Translations under genes and position numbers: made by a program
Shown here: piece after piece, positions 32,980 to 43,567 of the stretch
Numbering within the stretch: the first letter of the stretch is position 1
Layout: each line of letters begins with the position of its first letter
DNA from: Pseudozyma flocculosa PF-1
Lineage: Eukaryota; Basidiomycota; Ustilaginomycetes; Ustilaginales; Ustilaginaceae
Length of the DNA stretch: 64,000 bases
Assembly: GCF_000417875.1 (NCBI RefSeq)
Contig: NW_006920884.1
Location: 101,540 to 165,539, forward strand
Direction: 5' to 3'
Notes under the pieces: generated by a model
The model's input: only the letters and a program-made list of their open reading frames with translations
Database searches by the model: none
What the model was told of the DNA's origin: nothing

Positions 32980-35265
32980 ATGACGATCCAGGAAAGAGCG
33001 TCGCGCCTGGATCTGCTTCAGCAGCGCTCCTTGCAGTCCGGCGGCTTCGACAGAGACCTAGACGGTCACACCTCGGACGGCTTCCGCAAGGCTGCATGGT
33101 GAGTCGGGAGACGCCGACGCGACCGCAACCCCGGGGGCGTCGCGGCATGCTGACCCATCTGCGCTCCTTTCCCTCCCTCCCCTCCCTTCAGGCTCTTTTT
33201 GCTACACGCGAGCAGCGACCTTACCGTCGAGGCAACACAGCCTCGCAATACCCTCCCAAAACGCCCCGCAAAGCCTGCCTCCTCGACGCACGGCGCCGAG
33301 AGCGACCAGGGCGACTCGCAGGCCTCCTCGTCCTCGCACACACGTAGCAACTCAAAGAGCGACATCCTGGCCGACAGCATACACCAGCCCGTCAGCACAC
33401 CCGCCTCGAGCCCGAGGCCCGAACTCGTCCGCGACGCCGAGCGCGTCCCCGTCGACAAGGACGGATGGCAGATTGCCGCCCTCGACGCACTGTCCCTCGA
33501 CGAGCCCCTTTCGGCTTCTGCGACATCCCCCCATGCCATAACGAAGCTGTCTCAGCAACAGACCGAGGAGTGGGAGACGGTGACCAGCAAAAGGACCCGG
33601 ACTTTGCAGAAGAGGAGAAATTCGACGCGCCCCTCGCCCTCGCCCTCGCAGTTGGAGGACGAGAGCGAGGGGCAGGGGCAAGATGGCGATAGCCGCCCGG
33701 CGATCCCGACGACGGAAGACAACAAGGTCTCGGCTCCACCGCCGCAGCATGCAACGGCCACGAAAAAGAAGAAGAAGAAGAGCAAGAGGTCGGGAGCGCA
33801 CAAGAGAACGTCGACGAGGGATCGCCCGGACGACAATGGAGAGGCTGCGGGGCCGACGCCGGCGAATCCCGCTGCGCTTGGCGGGCTGCCCACGCACCGC
33901 GACGAGGAGCAGGTGGACAAGGACATCCGACGAAGCTTTGTCGGCCCCGCCTTTGCCAGCCAGACGGCACACGAGAGGCAGGTCCGGCGCAAGCAGCTAG
34001 AAGAGGTCGTCGTCCTCACTCTCCGGCGCCACCCCACGCTCAACTACTTCCAGGGCTACCACGACGTCGTCAGCGTCCTCGTCCTCGCGTTGGCCATGTC
34101 CGGCGACGACGTCAAGGAGGACGGCGAGCCGTGGCGCGACGAGGACGAGCGACATGGCCTCTTGCTGGCCGTCGAGCGGCTGAGCCTGCACTTTGTGCGC
34201 GACAGCATGACGCACGACCTAGACCCGATCATGGGCCAGCTCAAGCTAGTGCGCAACCTGGTCCGGGCCGAGGATGCTGAGCTGGCGGGAAGGGTCGAGG
34301 CGGCGTCGGCGCTGCCCTTTTTCGCCCTGTCCTGGCTCCTCACGCTCTTTTCGCACGACCTCGAGGACCAGCGGCTGGTGCAGCGCTGCTTTGACTTTGT
34401 CCTCGCACACGGACCGCAGAGCGTCGTCTACCTCTGCGCGGCAGTTGTGCTGCTGGTCAAGAAGCGGGAGCTCGAGGGCCTGGACGGTGACGAGGTCGAG
34501 GACCAGGCCATGCTGCACATGGTGCTGAGCAAGCTACCGCGCTTCACGCTTGACGGCGACGGCAACGGCGACGAGGGCGACGAGCAGGGGCAGGTCGGGA
34601 AGTCGGTCGGCGAACAGCGACCCGAGGCAGCCGTCAGCGATGCACACGGCCTCTACGCAGACCCAGATGTCGATCCGCCCAGCTCCCGCGGCGACCGTGC
34701 CCGGCACGAGGATGCCACTCCGCAGCAAAATCAGGAGGCGGTGCCGCTCTTGCACCTCCTGCGAAAGGCCAGGGAGCTGATGGAGGCCCACCCGCTATCG
34801 AGCGCCTCGCTGGGCGCCGACAAGGTCATGGGACCCAAGAGCGTCATCTTTACCTGGAGCGACCTCCAGTCCGAATTGGGCTCGGCGGACAAGGCCGACG
34901 ACACCGACGCCTGGCGAGCCCGCGACGCGCTGGCGGAGCGGATCGTGGAGACGGTCTCGTCGATCGTCGTCGACCCGCAGCCCTCCCCGCCCGCCTTCGA
35001 CGACGGATACGACGAGGGCGAGGGCGGAGGCAAGGAGAAGTCGACGCGGGCCAAGGAGCGCAAGCGGTACCGGCTGCTTCGCTACGACGACAAGAGGACC
35101 AAGGAGGTGGTGCTGGGCACCGTAGTGGCCGTCGTCGGCGTGGCAGGCGTCGTCGTTGCGCTCTACGTCGAGGGCAAGCAGCGGGGACAGGCGCAAGACG
35201 TCCTCGCCGTGCTGGGCGGCGTTGTGGGCTGGCTCGGGAGCAACATGAGGGGCCCGGGCGCCTAA
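32980..35265 (+). CDS. TBC-domain RabGAP (Gyp8 / TBC1D20-like), membrane-anchored
   Basis: Two exons, join(32980..33098, 33192..35265), 730 residues. The TBC domain is split: the first exon ends KAAW and continues LFLLH after the intron, the usual start of the fold. A long disordered insert follows. The arginine finger is in QVDKDIRRSF and the glutamine finger in LNYFQGYHD, both conserved; DSMTHDLDPIM and SWLLTLFSHDL are also family motifs. Near the C-terminus a hydrophobic helix (VVLGTVVAVVGVAGVVVALY) fits a tail anchor. This combination is that of TBC1D20/Gyp8, GAPs for Rab1/Ypt1 in the ER-Golgi. The long acidic insert and polylysine tract (KKKKKKS) are variable regions. Confidence 0.92.
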
Positions 35266-35407
35266 GAGGCGGCCGGTGGGCCACCGCATCGCACGCTGGC
35301 GACGAGGGGACGGCAGGGGTCTGTTGGTGCGTAGTAGTGTTTCAATGACGAGCTGCGAGAGACGAGAGGGTACAAGATGTCGGCGGCAAGCAGCGAGGAA
35401 GCCCAGA

Positions 35408-36622
35408 TCAGAGCGCCAGGCTGCGGGGCGGTGTGGAACGAGTCAGTGCGTGGGACGAGAGGGACGCAGCGTCAGCATTCTGCGGCTTGGCTTGCGGCAC
35501 CTGTGACGGCCTTCGACGACGGTGGGGGGTCGTGGAGGGCGAACGGGCACTCACTAGTCGCGGATCTCTGCCTCGCTGAGCTTTCTAAACACGGGCGCCT
35601 CTTTTCCGCTGCCGGCGACGGGCCCGATGGTCGAGGTGCCAATGACGCCAATCTCGATGGTCTTTTCCGTCATCTGTCCCTCGAAGCCCTCCTTGAGGGT
35701 GAGGAGGGCGGTGTGGATGGCGTCCTCTTGGGAGATATCGTCGTTGTAGCGCTTTTCGAGGAACGTCTTTGCGTTGACCATGTTTTTGCCAATGGCGCTG
35801 GCCTTCCACATGAAATAGGAGCCGGAGGGGTCGACCTGGTAGAGGGAGGGGCCTCGGGCCGAGTCGAAGCCGGCGACGAGGAGGGACACGCCAAAGGGAC
35901 GCACGCCGCCGCGCTGGGTGGCCTGCTGCATGACGGTGGCGATCTCCTGGACCAGGACGCGGGTGGGCGGGTACTCTCCGTAGATTTTCCAGTAGGCCTG
36001 TGCCGACTTGCGGGCCGATGCGACGAGGACGCGGAAGTCGGGGCCCATGCCCGAGTAGACGATGCCGATGTTGGGGCAGATGAGCGAGACCTTTTCGAGG
36101 GCCGAGTCGTCGACCAGCGGCGAGGGTGGTCGCTTTTCCGTGGCGATGACGATGGCGTTGGAGGCTGGTGGAGGGTGGGCGGGCGGCAGGGCGGGCATGG
36201 GTTGGGTGTCAGTCGTCGTCGTCGAGGATCGTGGGGGGGCACAGCAGCAGCAGCAGCGTGGCTACAACTCACCCTTGATGCCAAGGCTGGTTGCGCCTGC
36301 TGATACGGCCGCTAGCGCATGTTCGATCTGGACGAGCTGGAGAGGCGGTGGACCAGGGCCAGGGAAGTGCGATGGAGACGTGGCAAGGCGAGGTCGGAGG
36401 TCAGCGCTGGCGGGATGAGCCGGTAATGGGCCATGGCGGCGGCACGCACCTTTCCGCTGGGCGAGAATGTTGTCAGCGAGAAGCTGTGCAGAGGAGGGAT
36501 GAGCAGGAGAGAGAAGGACGGGGAGGTGAGCCATCTGCAACGCGTGGCAGGCCCACGCGGGGATGGGCTGGGTCGAGAGGGGGGGCTCACCTGTATGCGC
36601 TTTCGCCTGCACCTGCGCTCAT
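35408..36622 (-). CDS. PRE8: 20S proteasome subunit alpha2
   Basis: Five exons, join(35408..35420, 35555..36164, 36273..36336, 36450..36483, 36591..36622), 250 residues, exactly the yeast Pre8 length. Signature: [74 protein letters not shown]. Exon 4 ends in EIRD followed by TA|GTGAGT; the TAG seen there is the donor, not the real stop. A CTGAC-containing intron then leads to a 13-nt exon giving YLAL and stop. The alternative is that the transcript is unspliced and ends at EIRD (246 residues). The subunit forms part of the alpha ring that gates the 20S core. Confidence 0.95.
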
Positions 36623-37726
36623 GTTTGGCCTAGTATCGACGAGGGAGGATGCTGTCTGTGGTGAGGAGGGCGCGGTGGCGAGAGGTGCGGCACGGTGCGG
36701 TGTAGCAGGCGAGGGAGACGAGTGCGGCGACGGGGAGTGTGTGTTGGTGCGGGCGGGATGGTAGAGAAGGGCAAGGGGGCCGGTGGTGTCGGGTGTGCCT
36801 GCACCGCCTGCCTGGGCCCAGCTCCAAAAAGTGGAGAGGTGCGTGGCCTGGGCGGCCGGCTGGCCGGTGCGGCGCAGGGGGCCCGTGTGGGGCCAAGTTG
36901 GCCTCTCGATCACCGCCACCCCGCGCTCAGCCTGGGCGGGCCTCGACACCGCTTCAATCGCGCCACCAGGATGCCCATACCAGACCAGGCCTATCACCAC
37001 CACGCCTGGTGCCTCTGCATACGCCATTTAGGCCGGACCACTAGCGCGTATCCACCCGCTCCGTAGCCGGTGCTCGATGGCGACAAGATCATGGGATTTC
37101 CTCCAGCCGCAACTCGGCAGCTCGACGGCCCGAGGCTGGTGGCTGGCCAGACGACGCCGCGCATCTGTGACCTAGTCCAGGCTTTCGATGGATGCTCACT
37201 GCCTTTGACCGCCGTCGCCATGGCCATCCGTCGACCTCGCCACCTTGTTCGAGTGCAGGCGGGCCTGTGGGTGGGCAAAGGGGCCAGGAGGATAGACGAT
37301 CGGGCGAGAGCCCATCGATGGGGCACCTCGCCCCGATGGCGCGATGGGGCGCTGAGATAAGGGCCCGCCGGAGCGCCCAAAGTGACTCCGGCTTGACTCC
37401 ACTTTGCAGCTCGGCCTTGGACGTGCGTCTTCTCAAGGCGCCTCGTCCTACCTACCGGCTTGCCTCGGCGTCATTTTCGATTGCTGCCCTCGACCCTCTT
37501 CGACCCTTCTCGACTGGCATCCCTGCCTGAGCGACGCTTACCCATCCGTTCCTGCCCATCACCATTACCGCCGTCACCACCACCACCATCACGTCCCTTT
37601 AATCTGGCTCTACTGGCATCGCTGCTCGCCTCGCATCCTCATCACTAGCCACCGCATCCCTCCCTCGTCCCACCTCGGTCCGCCTCGGCATCCCTGCCGA
37701 ACCGACCCCTCATCCATCGGCCCAGC
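36623..37726. promoter_or_regulatory. Divergent PRE8-ARG8 promoter with paired TGACTC boxes
   Basis: The 1.1 kb region between the proteasome and aminotransferase start codons. Two TGACTC hexamers, the core of Gcn4/Cpc1-type sites, lie at 37383-37388 and 37394-37399, 11 bp apart and about 330 bp upstream of the arginine-biosynthesis gene. Nothing else stands out; no gene recognised. Confidence 0.45.
37383..37399 (+). promoter_or_regulatory. Tandem TGACTC (Gcn4/Cpc1-like) sites
   Basis: Two direct TGACTC hexamers one helical turn apart, upstream of acetylornithine aminotransferase. General amino-acid control acts on such sites in ascomycetes; that it does so here is inferred. Confidence 0.4.
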
Positions 37727-39805
37727 ATGTCCTACCGCCTATCCACAACGGCGGGGTCCACCCTCTCGCGGCGCCTCCTCGCCCAGCCCCACAACCAACT
37801 TCACTCGATCCGCCTCCTCGCCACCCACTCTGGGAAACCCTGCTCCGACTACCTTCGGGCCACCCACCCCGACGGCGACGCCTCCCAGGGCTCCCACATC
37901 GCCTCGACCCTCTCGCGCTTCTCGGCTTCCGTCCTAGCCACCTACTCCCGCCCGCAGCTCCTCTTCACCCGCGGTTCCGGCCTCGACCTCTACTCGGCCG
38001 CAGACCCAAACACAAACGACGGCTCCGCAGAGCGCAAGTACCTCGACTTTTCCTCGGGCATCGCCGTAAACTCGCTGGGACACTCGGACCCGCAGATTGC
38101 AAAGCTCGCCGGCGAGCAGAGCGCACGCCTCGTACACGCATCGAACCTCTACCACAACGAGTGGAGCGGCGAGCTGGCCGACAAGATGGTCAAGCTCACC
38201 CACCAGCACGGCGGCCTCGGCTTCGCAAAGGGCGCACAGCCGCCCGCAGACTCGCAGACCGGCCTCAAGGTCTTCCTCGCCAACAGCGGCACAGAGGCCA
38301 ACGAGGCTGCCCTCAAGTTTGCCCGCAAGGCCGGCAAGCAGCACGGCGACCACAAGACCCAGCTCGTCTGCTTCAACAACGCCTTCCACGGCAGGACCAT
38401 GGGCGCCCTCTCGGTCACCCCCAACCCAAAGTACCAGGCGCCCTTTGCCCCGCTCATCGGCGACGTCGTCGTCGGCGACTACAACTCCCTCGACGGCCTC
38501 GACCAGCTCATCACCGAGCACACCGCCGGCGTCATTGTCGAGCCCGTCCAGGGCGAGGGCGGCATCTTCCCCGCCAAGCTCGAGTTCCTCCAGGCGCTCC
38601 GCAAGCGCTGCGACGACGTCGGCGCCATGCTCATCTTTGACGAGATCCAGTGCGGCCTCTTCCGCTCTGGCACCCTCTGGTGCCACTCCGAGTTCCCCAC
38701 CGACGCTCACCCGGACATGGTCACCATGGCCAAGCCCCTCGCCAACGGCTTCCCCATCGGTGCCGTCCTGATGCGCGACGCTGTCGCCGAGCGCATTGCT
38801 GTGGGCGACCACGGCACCACGTTTGGCGGCGGGCCCCTGACGAGTGCCATCGCCCACCATGTGCTCGGACGCCTCTCGAACCCGGAGCTCATCAAGTCGA
38901 TGAAGGCCGCCTCGGCGTCGCTCCTGGGCCGCCTCGAGCAGGTGCGCGACATGTTTTCCGACCTGGTCCGCCACGAGCCCGAGGCCGGTAAGCCCTCGCC
39001 GCGCGGCAAGGGCCTGCTGGTCGGACTCAGCATGAAGGACCCCGCCCACGCCGGCCGCGTCGTGGCCCTCGCCCGCCAGCGCGGCCTGCTGATCCTGACG
39101 GCGGGCAACGACACGGTGCGCATCATCCCCTCGCTGACCGTGACCCAGGAGCAGGTCGACAAGGCGGTCGACGTCATCGAGTCGTGCATGCTGGTGCTGC
39201 GCGAGGAGCTCAAGAAGGCGCCGTCGTCGGCATCGACGACCGGCAGCAGCGGGTCTGTGGGCGGTAAGCGGAGCTTCTCGACGTCGGCCCGCCGCAGCGA
39301 CAAGGCAGCGTCGTCGTCGTCGTCATCGGCGACGGGGCGAAAGACGACGCTCGACGGCAACGAGCCGCTGGCGACGACCGAGGAGATTCAGACCGTCTAC
39401 TCGCAATTCTCGCAGCTGGGAGAGAGCTGGCCCACGGACCCGCTGCGGCCGGACCTCTCGTTTGGCAAGTCGATTGTTTCTGCGGCTCAGACGTCGTTGC
39501 TGACGGTGCAGAGCCAGTCTGCCCTGTCCGAGCACCAGGTGGGCGCCGTCGACCCGACCAAGGTGGGCGTGCGCCAGCTGACGCTCAAGGAGCTCGACTA
39601 TGCCAGGCGGGCGCTCGCGGCGCTGCAGGAGCTGCGCGACGGCGGCGTCGAGGCCAAGTTTGGCGTCCCCGACAACGTGCGACGACCGGCGAGCAACCCG
39701 CAGTACTATGAGAAGCTCGTCGCCGCCCTCGACCGCGCGGCGCAAGGCAAGAAGACGAGCCTCTCGTGGAGCGAGCGCATGGCGCGCTTCTTTGGCCGGC
39801 AGTAG
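37727..39805 (+). CDS. ARG8: Acetylornithine aminotransferase fused to a second mitochondrial-type domain
   Basis: Single exon, 692 residues, against 420-470 for typical Arg8. The N-terminus (MSYRLSTTAGSTLSRRLL) is a mitochondrial presequence. Residues about 65-500 form a complete class-III PLP aminotransferase: NSGTEANEAALKFAR, EPVQGEGG, FDEIQCGL and the PLP lysine in MAKPLANGFPIGAV (K336). This enzyme converts N-acetylglutamate semialdehyde to N-acetylornithine in arginine synthesis. After the natural end (ESCMLVLREEL) a Ser-rich linker leads to KRSFSTSARR (514-523), which looks exactly like a mitochondrial presequence, then a 140-residue domain (ESWPTDPLRPDLSFGK, LTLKELDYARRALAAL, RPASNPQYYEKLVAALDRA) that I do not recognise. 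A GTAAGC just before the KRSFSTS codons could be a cryptic donor, but I see no good acceptor. Confidence 0.93.
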   Translation: MSYRLSTTAGSTLSRRLLAQPHNQLHSIRLLATHSGKPCSDYLRATHPDGDASQGSHIASTLSRFSASVLATYSRPQLLFTRGSGLDLYSAADPNTNDGSAERKYLDFSSGIAVNSLGHSDPQIAKLAGEQSARLVHASNLYHNEWSGELADKMVKLTHQHGGLGFAKGAQPPADSQTGLKVFLANSGTEANEAALKFARKAGKQHGDHKTQLVCFNNAFHGRTMGALSVTPNPKYQAPFAPLIGDVVVGDYNSLDGLDQLITEHTAGVIVEPVQGEGGIFPAKLEFLQALRKRCDDVGAMLIFDEIQCGLFRSGTLWCHSEFPTDAHPDMVTMAKPLANGFPIGAVLMRDAVAERIAVGDHGTTFGGGPLTSAIAHHVLGRLSNPELIKSMKAASASLLGRLEQVRDMFSDLVRHEPEAGKPSPRGKGLLVGLSMKDPAHAGRVVALARQRGLLILTAGNDTVRIIPSLTVTQEQVDKAVDVIESCMLVLREELKKAPSSASTTGSSGSVGGKRSFSTSARRSDKAASSSSSSATGRKTTLDGNEPLATTEEIQTVYSQFSQLGESWPTDPLRPDLSFGKSIVSAAQTSLLTVQSQSALSEHQVGAVDPTKVGVRQLTLKELDYARRALAALQELRDGGVEAKFGVPDNVRRPASNPQYYEKLVAALDRAAQGKKTSLSWSERMARFFGRQ

Positions 39806-41940
39806 CTCGGCGGTGGCGGCGGCCAGAGGTGACTAGAGACGGTCTGGCTCGACGACGACGACCTTGCCGCTGCTGGCGCGTCATTACCTGTTTGCGCTGC
39901 AATACGAATGCGAACAAACATGCCCTGGTCTGTCATTGGTCCTCTCTGCGTGACTCGGAGCTTCGACACGTGCGTCTTGGTGATGGTGCGATCGACCGAT
40001 GTCGCTCTGAGCTCGACCGGGTAACGAGTCCGGGACGTACGTGTGCACGGCGACGGCGAACCGTATCGTGCGCCGTGCGTCTAGGCCGATGTTGGCCGTC
40101 ATGGTCGAGACCTACGGAGAGGCTGTTCCGACGAGAAGGACGAGGATCGGATGCTCTCGAATCAGGAGAGACGGTCGTGCGGTTCAGCCCGCGGCTCTCG
40201 TGTTCTCTGCCTCATGTCCATGTCCGCAGCAGCGAGATGGAAGTGATACCGAACCTGTTGCCAGGACGTGCGCGCAGGTCTTCGGCCTCGAGATGGTGGT
40301 GCGGAGATCGGGTCCGGAACCGTCGTTCCGGCGACGACAGTACGTGCGTGCGTGCGTGCGTGCGACATCGGTACGTAGCTACGCAAGTGTGTGCGTGTGT
40401 GTGGCGCTTTTGTTTCGAGACGATGAGGTTTCTCGTGTTTCATCGCGACACCGCCGTCGTGACGGCAAGGTCTTGCTTGCATCGCATCGTAACCAGCTAG
40501 GTACTCAGGATCCCCTTGTTGCGGCCCCCACTCTAGCCTCGTTTGACCCCCCCGTCAATGGAGCCAAGGTTGGGCGGGTACGTGGTGTATTGTACACCTC
40601 GCTCGGGCCGAAGGAGGTACGTTGGCGCCGAGGACGTGCGCAGGGCGTGGATCTGCAACCGTGAGAGGGTACGTCCACCACTGCATGCGTACGGTCGAGT
40701 CGAGGTGGAAATAGACGTGGTGCGTAAGAGCATCAACTGTTTGTGTCGGTCAATCGAGCGGTTCCGGGAGGTCGGAGATGTGCAGAGGGGGGCGCCGACG
40801 GGTACATACCGGCTCCGCGTGGCGTGTACAATGGCCTCGCTGGTTTACATACGGCCTGAAGTCTAGACTGGATCCGCATGTGCAGCGACGAGGAAGCCTC
40901 TGTACGTGACTAGCTGCGCATACACCCGGACCACCTGCTGTCGCACGCGCGGTGGCTAACATGCTCCAGACAAGAGCCTGGGAGGAAGTTCCGAGAGCCA
41001 GCCCGGATTCAATTCAGTGGCGAAGCCTGGCGCCTGGACACGTGCCTCGGAGGTCTGCACCTTGTCCGCCCTGGATCCGACGTCGGCTTCGACTCTCTGC
41101 ACCGGATTGGCGGATACCGTGTCAATCAGGCGCTCTCCAGTGGCAGGCCAGGGACGCGTTCCGTACGTGGGTACGTAGGTACGTAAGTACTGCAGTGCAC
41201 TTGGCGAGACGTTCCTCGGTGTGATGCCAAGATGATCGGCGCCGTCCGTGGCATGGCGCCGCAACAGATATGGGCTTACATACAGTTGAAACGAAGGAAG
41301 CGGCTGCGCTTTGGATCGCAGGCACGAATGTCACGTAACCGTGAATTGTTCAGGAGAAAGAGAGACAAAGAGGAGGGCAAAGGTGGCGGCGAACAGGGCA
41401 GCATGACACAAAGACTACTGTATGCTGCAGCGGCGGTCTCAAATCGACGCGGTTCCGAAGCTGCGGCGAGAGTCTAAGTTCTGCCTGTACGACATGCCGT
41501 ACCGTCCGAGCTTGGAACGAGGACGGGCGGACACGATGCCAACACCGGCGTTCCTATGGGGCGACCGAGGGTAGGGGGCCCGACGCGAGACGGGCAGAAC
41601 TTGACAGCCAACGCCCCGTCCCCGCCCATCGCACCCCTACCGTGCCGTTGACGGACGACGGTCCTTGGCAGAGGGCGCCTGTGACTGGGGGATGCGGCCC
41701 GGGTGACGGCGGCGGCGGCTGGAACCTGACCCTGTCCTTGCACAAGTCAACGCCGGACGTTTCCACAGCTGAATTCCCTGCACCAGGCGCACGGATCCAG
41801 ACGTCCGACGAGTGAAGCACAAGTGGAGAGCGCTCGCATCTGCTCTCGCACGCACATCCGCCTCGACATCCTCTGCCGGTATTCTCTCTTTGCTCGACGA
41901 CGTGCACCTCGATTCTTCGAGACATGGAATCCCAAACGTG

Positions 41941-41964
41941 CCAGCCAGCCAGCCAGCCAGCCAG
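41941..41964. repeat. (CCAG)n tetramer repeat
   Basis: Six CCAG/CAGC units. Similar tetramer runs occur at about 24968-24989, 44974-44996, 47827-47853 and 57377-57394, all outside coding exons. Confidence 0.9.
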
Positions 41965-42246
41965 GCGGGAAGGCAGGCAGGCATCGAATGCCGTCAGAAG
42001 CGAGAACGTGGGCTATTCTCCCCCACGCCACCATGCGCGTTGCGACGGGACGAGGAAAGCCGTCCTGCTGCACACCTAGACAAGCCGCAGGGCAAGGCGC
42101 GCTAACTCGCCAGGGCTGAGGAGCACAGCGCTGGCTTGACGGAGTCACGGCGCCAGCATCGACTCGCCTCGCTCACGGTCGTCCCCCGTCGACGGAGCAC
42201 CTCCCTCTCCATCTCGTCGCTCAGTCGACGACAACGACGACGAGGA

Positions 42247-42252
42247 TATAAA
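42247..42252 (+). promoter_or_regulatory. TATA box of the NLP gene
   Basis: TATAAA 131 bp before the start codon and within GC-rich sequence, a rare canonical TATA element in this window. Confidence 0.55.
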
Positions 42253-42382
42253 CCGACGTCTTCGACCGTCCTCAGCCCCTCTTGTCATTGCAACAACACA
42301 GCCCTCCTTCCATCTCCATCTGCCCCTCTCCCCTCACAGCCCAGACTATTCCCCAGCCCTCCATCCCAGCCGCGCCGCCAAG

Positions 42383-43567
42383 ATGCAGTTCAAGCTCTCC
42401 CTCGCCACCCTTGCGCTCGCCGCCGCCTCGCTCGTGTCGGCGGCCAACGAGATCAACCACGACCAGGTGCAGTCGTTCCCGCAGATCAACCCCACGTCGG
42501 CCAGCGACCGCGTTGCGATCCGCTTCAACCCGTCGCTGCATGTCGGTGCGTACTTTGGACCTCAGTGTTCTTCCTCGCCATTCCCTCCCGCCTCGCTTCC
42601 TGGTCAATGGTACGGCGTCGAGCTCAGCCCCCTAGCTTACCGGTCCCTTGCCGTCGGCCATCCGTGATGCCCGCCTCTCTTCCGTCTCCTCAGGCAACGG
42701 CTGCTACCCCTACGCCGCCGTCCAGGCCAACGGTGACTGGTCCGGCGGTCTCGCCCCTACTGGCGCGCCTTCGGCCGCCTGCAAGGACCAGACCAAGCCC
42801 GGTCAGGTCTACGTCCGCTCCAAGTGGTACCGCGGCAAGTGGGCCATCGTGTACTCGTGGTACTTCCCCAAGGATGTCGTCAGCTCGGGCATCGGACACC
42901 GTCACGACTGTGAGTTGGTCGCTCGTCGTCAACCGACGGGCGAGACGGACAGCGCAGAGATTCCAGAGGCAACCCCCCGGCTGACCTTGATTGCTTCATG
43001 GTCCTTGAATTGCACCCCGCCCGTTCCCGCCACGCTCTTGCTTTCTCGACCTCGCTCGCTTTCGCCCGCGGTGACAGGGGAGGGTGCCATCGTCTGGATC
43101 GACAACCCGGCCGCCGCCAACCCCAAGATCCTCGGCGCCTCCGCCAGCGCGCACGGTCACTGGCGCAACTACGTGCCCGTCCCCGGTGCCGACCGTGACG
43201 GCGACACTGTCAAGATCCAGTACAGCGCAGAGGGGTACGTTGCGTTTTGCGGGCCTCGATCGCAGCCGCGTCGAGTCGCGCCGCGATCCTCTCTCTCTCT
43301 GGAGAACTTGCGAGCTGACCTTGGCCCCTTTCCCTCGTCCCCCCGTGACCTCCTTGTCCCTCGTCGCGTCTTCGCCGCAGCATCAACTCGCACGCCAACG
43401 ACCTGACTGACAAGGGCGGTCGCCGCTACCCCGTCATCACCTGGGAGGCGCTCCCCGACATTGCCAAGCGCGGCCTCGACGGCCACTCGTGGGGCGACGC
43501 CAACCCGCTCATCATCGACGCCAACTTTGACAACAACCTCGCCAAGGCCTACCCCTTCTCGTCTTAG
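42383..43567 (+). CDS. Secreted necrosis/ethylene-inducing-like protein (NLP, NPP1 family)
   Basis: Four exons, join(42383..42545, 42694..42909, 43078..43234, 43381..43567), 240 residues, the usual NLP length. A clear signal peptide (about 20 residues) is followed by the NPP1 fold. Two conserved cysteines flank the first domain part (NGCYPY and SAACKD), as in type-1 NLPs, and the hallmark GHRHDWE-type heptapeptide is split by the second intron after its HD. Introns have GTGCGT, GTGAGT and GTACGT donors, and CTGAC branch sites in introns 2 and 3. Family members act on plant membranes; many are non-cytotoxic, and the sequence cannot tell which type this is. No break or frameshift is seen. Confidence 0.92.

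Larger units (their letters stand above)
39806..42382. other. Gene-poor block with clustered ACGTAC palindromes
   Basis: No gene could be supported in 2.6 kb; open frames on both strands translate to Arg/Cys/Ser-rich sequence without recognisable features. GTACGT/ACGTAC motifs recur (for example near 40035, 40340, 40371, 40578, 40617, 40671, 40901, 41163, 41171, 41180), as do (GTGC)n around 40340-40360. A (CCAG)n tetramer lies at about 41941-41964, and the final 130 bp hold the TATA box of the NLP gene. Confidence 0.55.
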
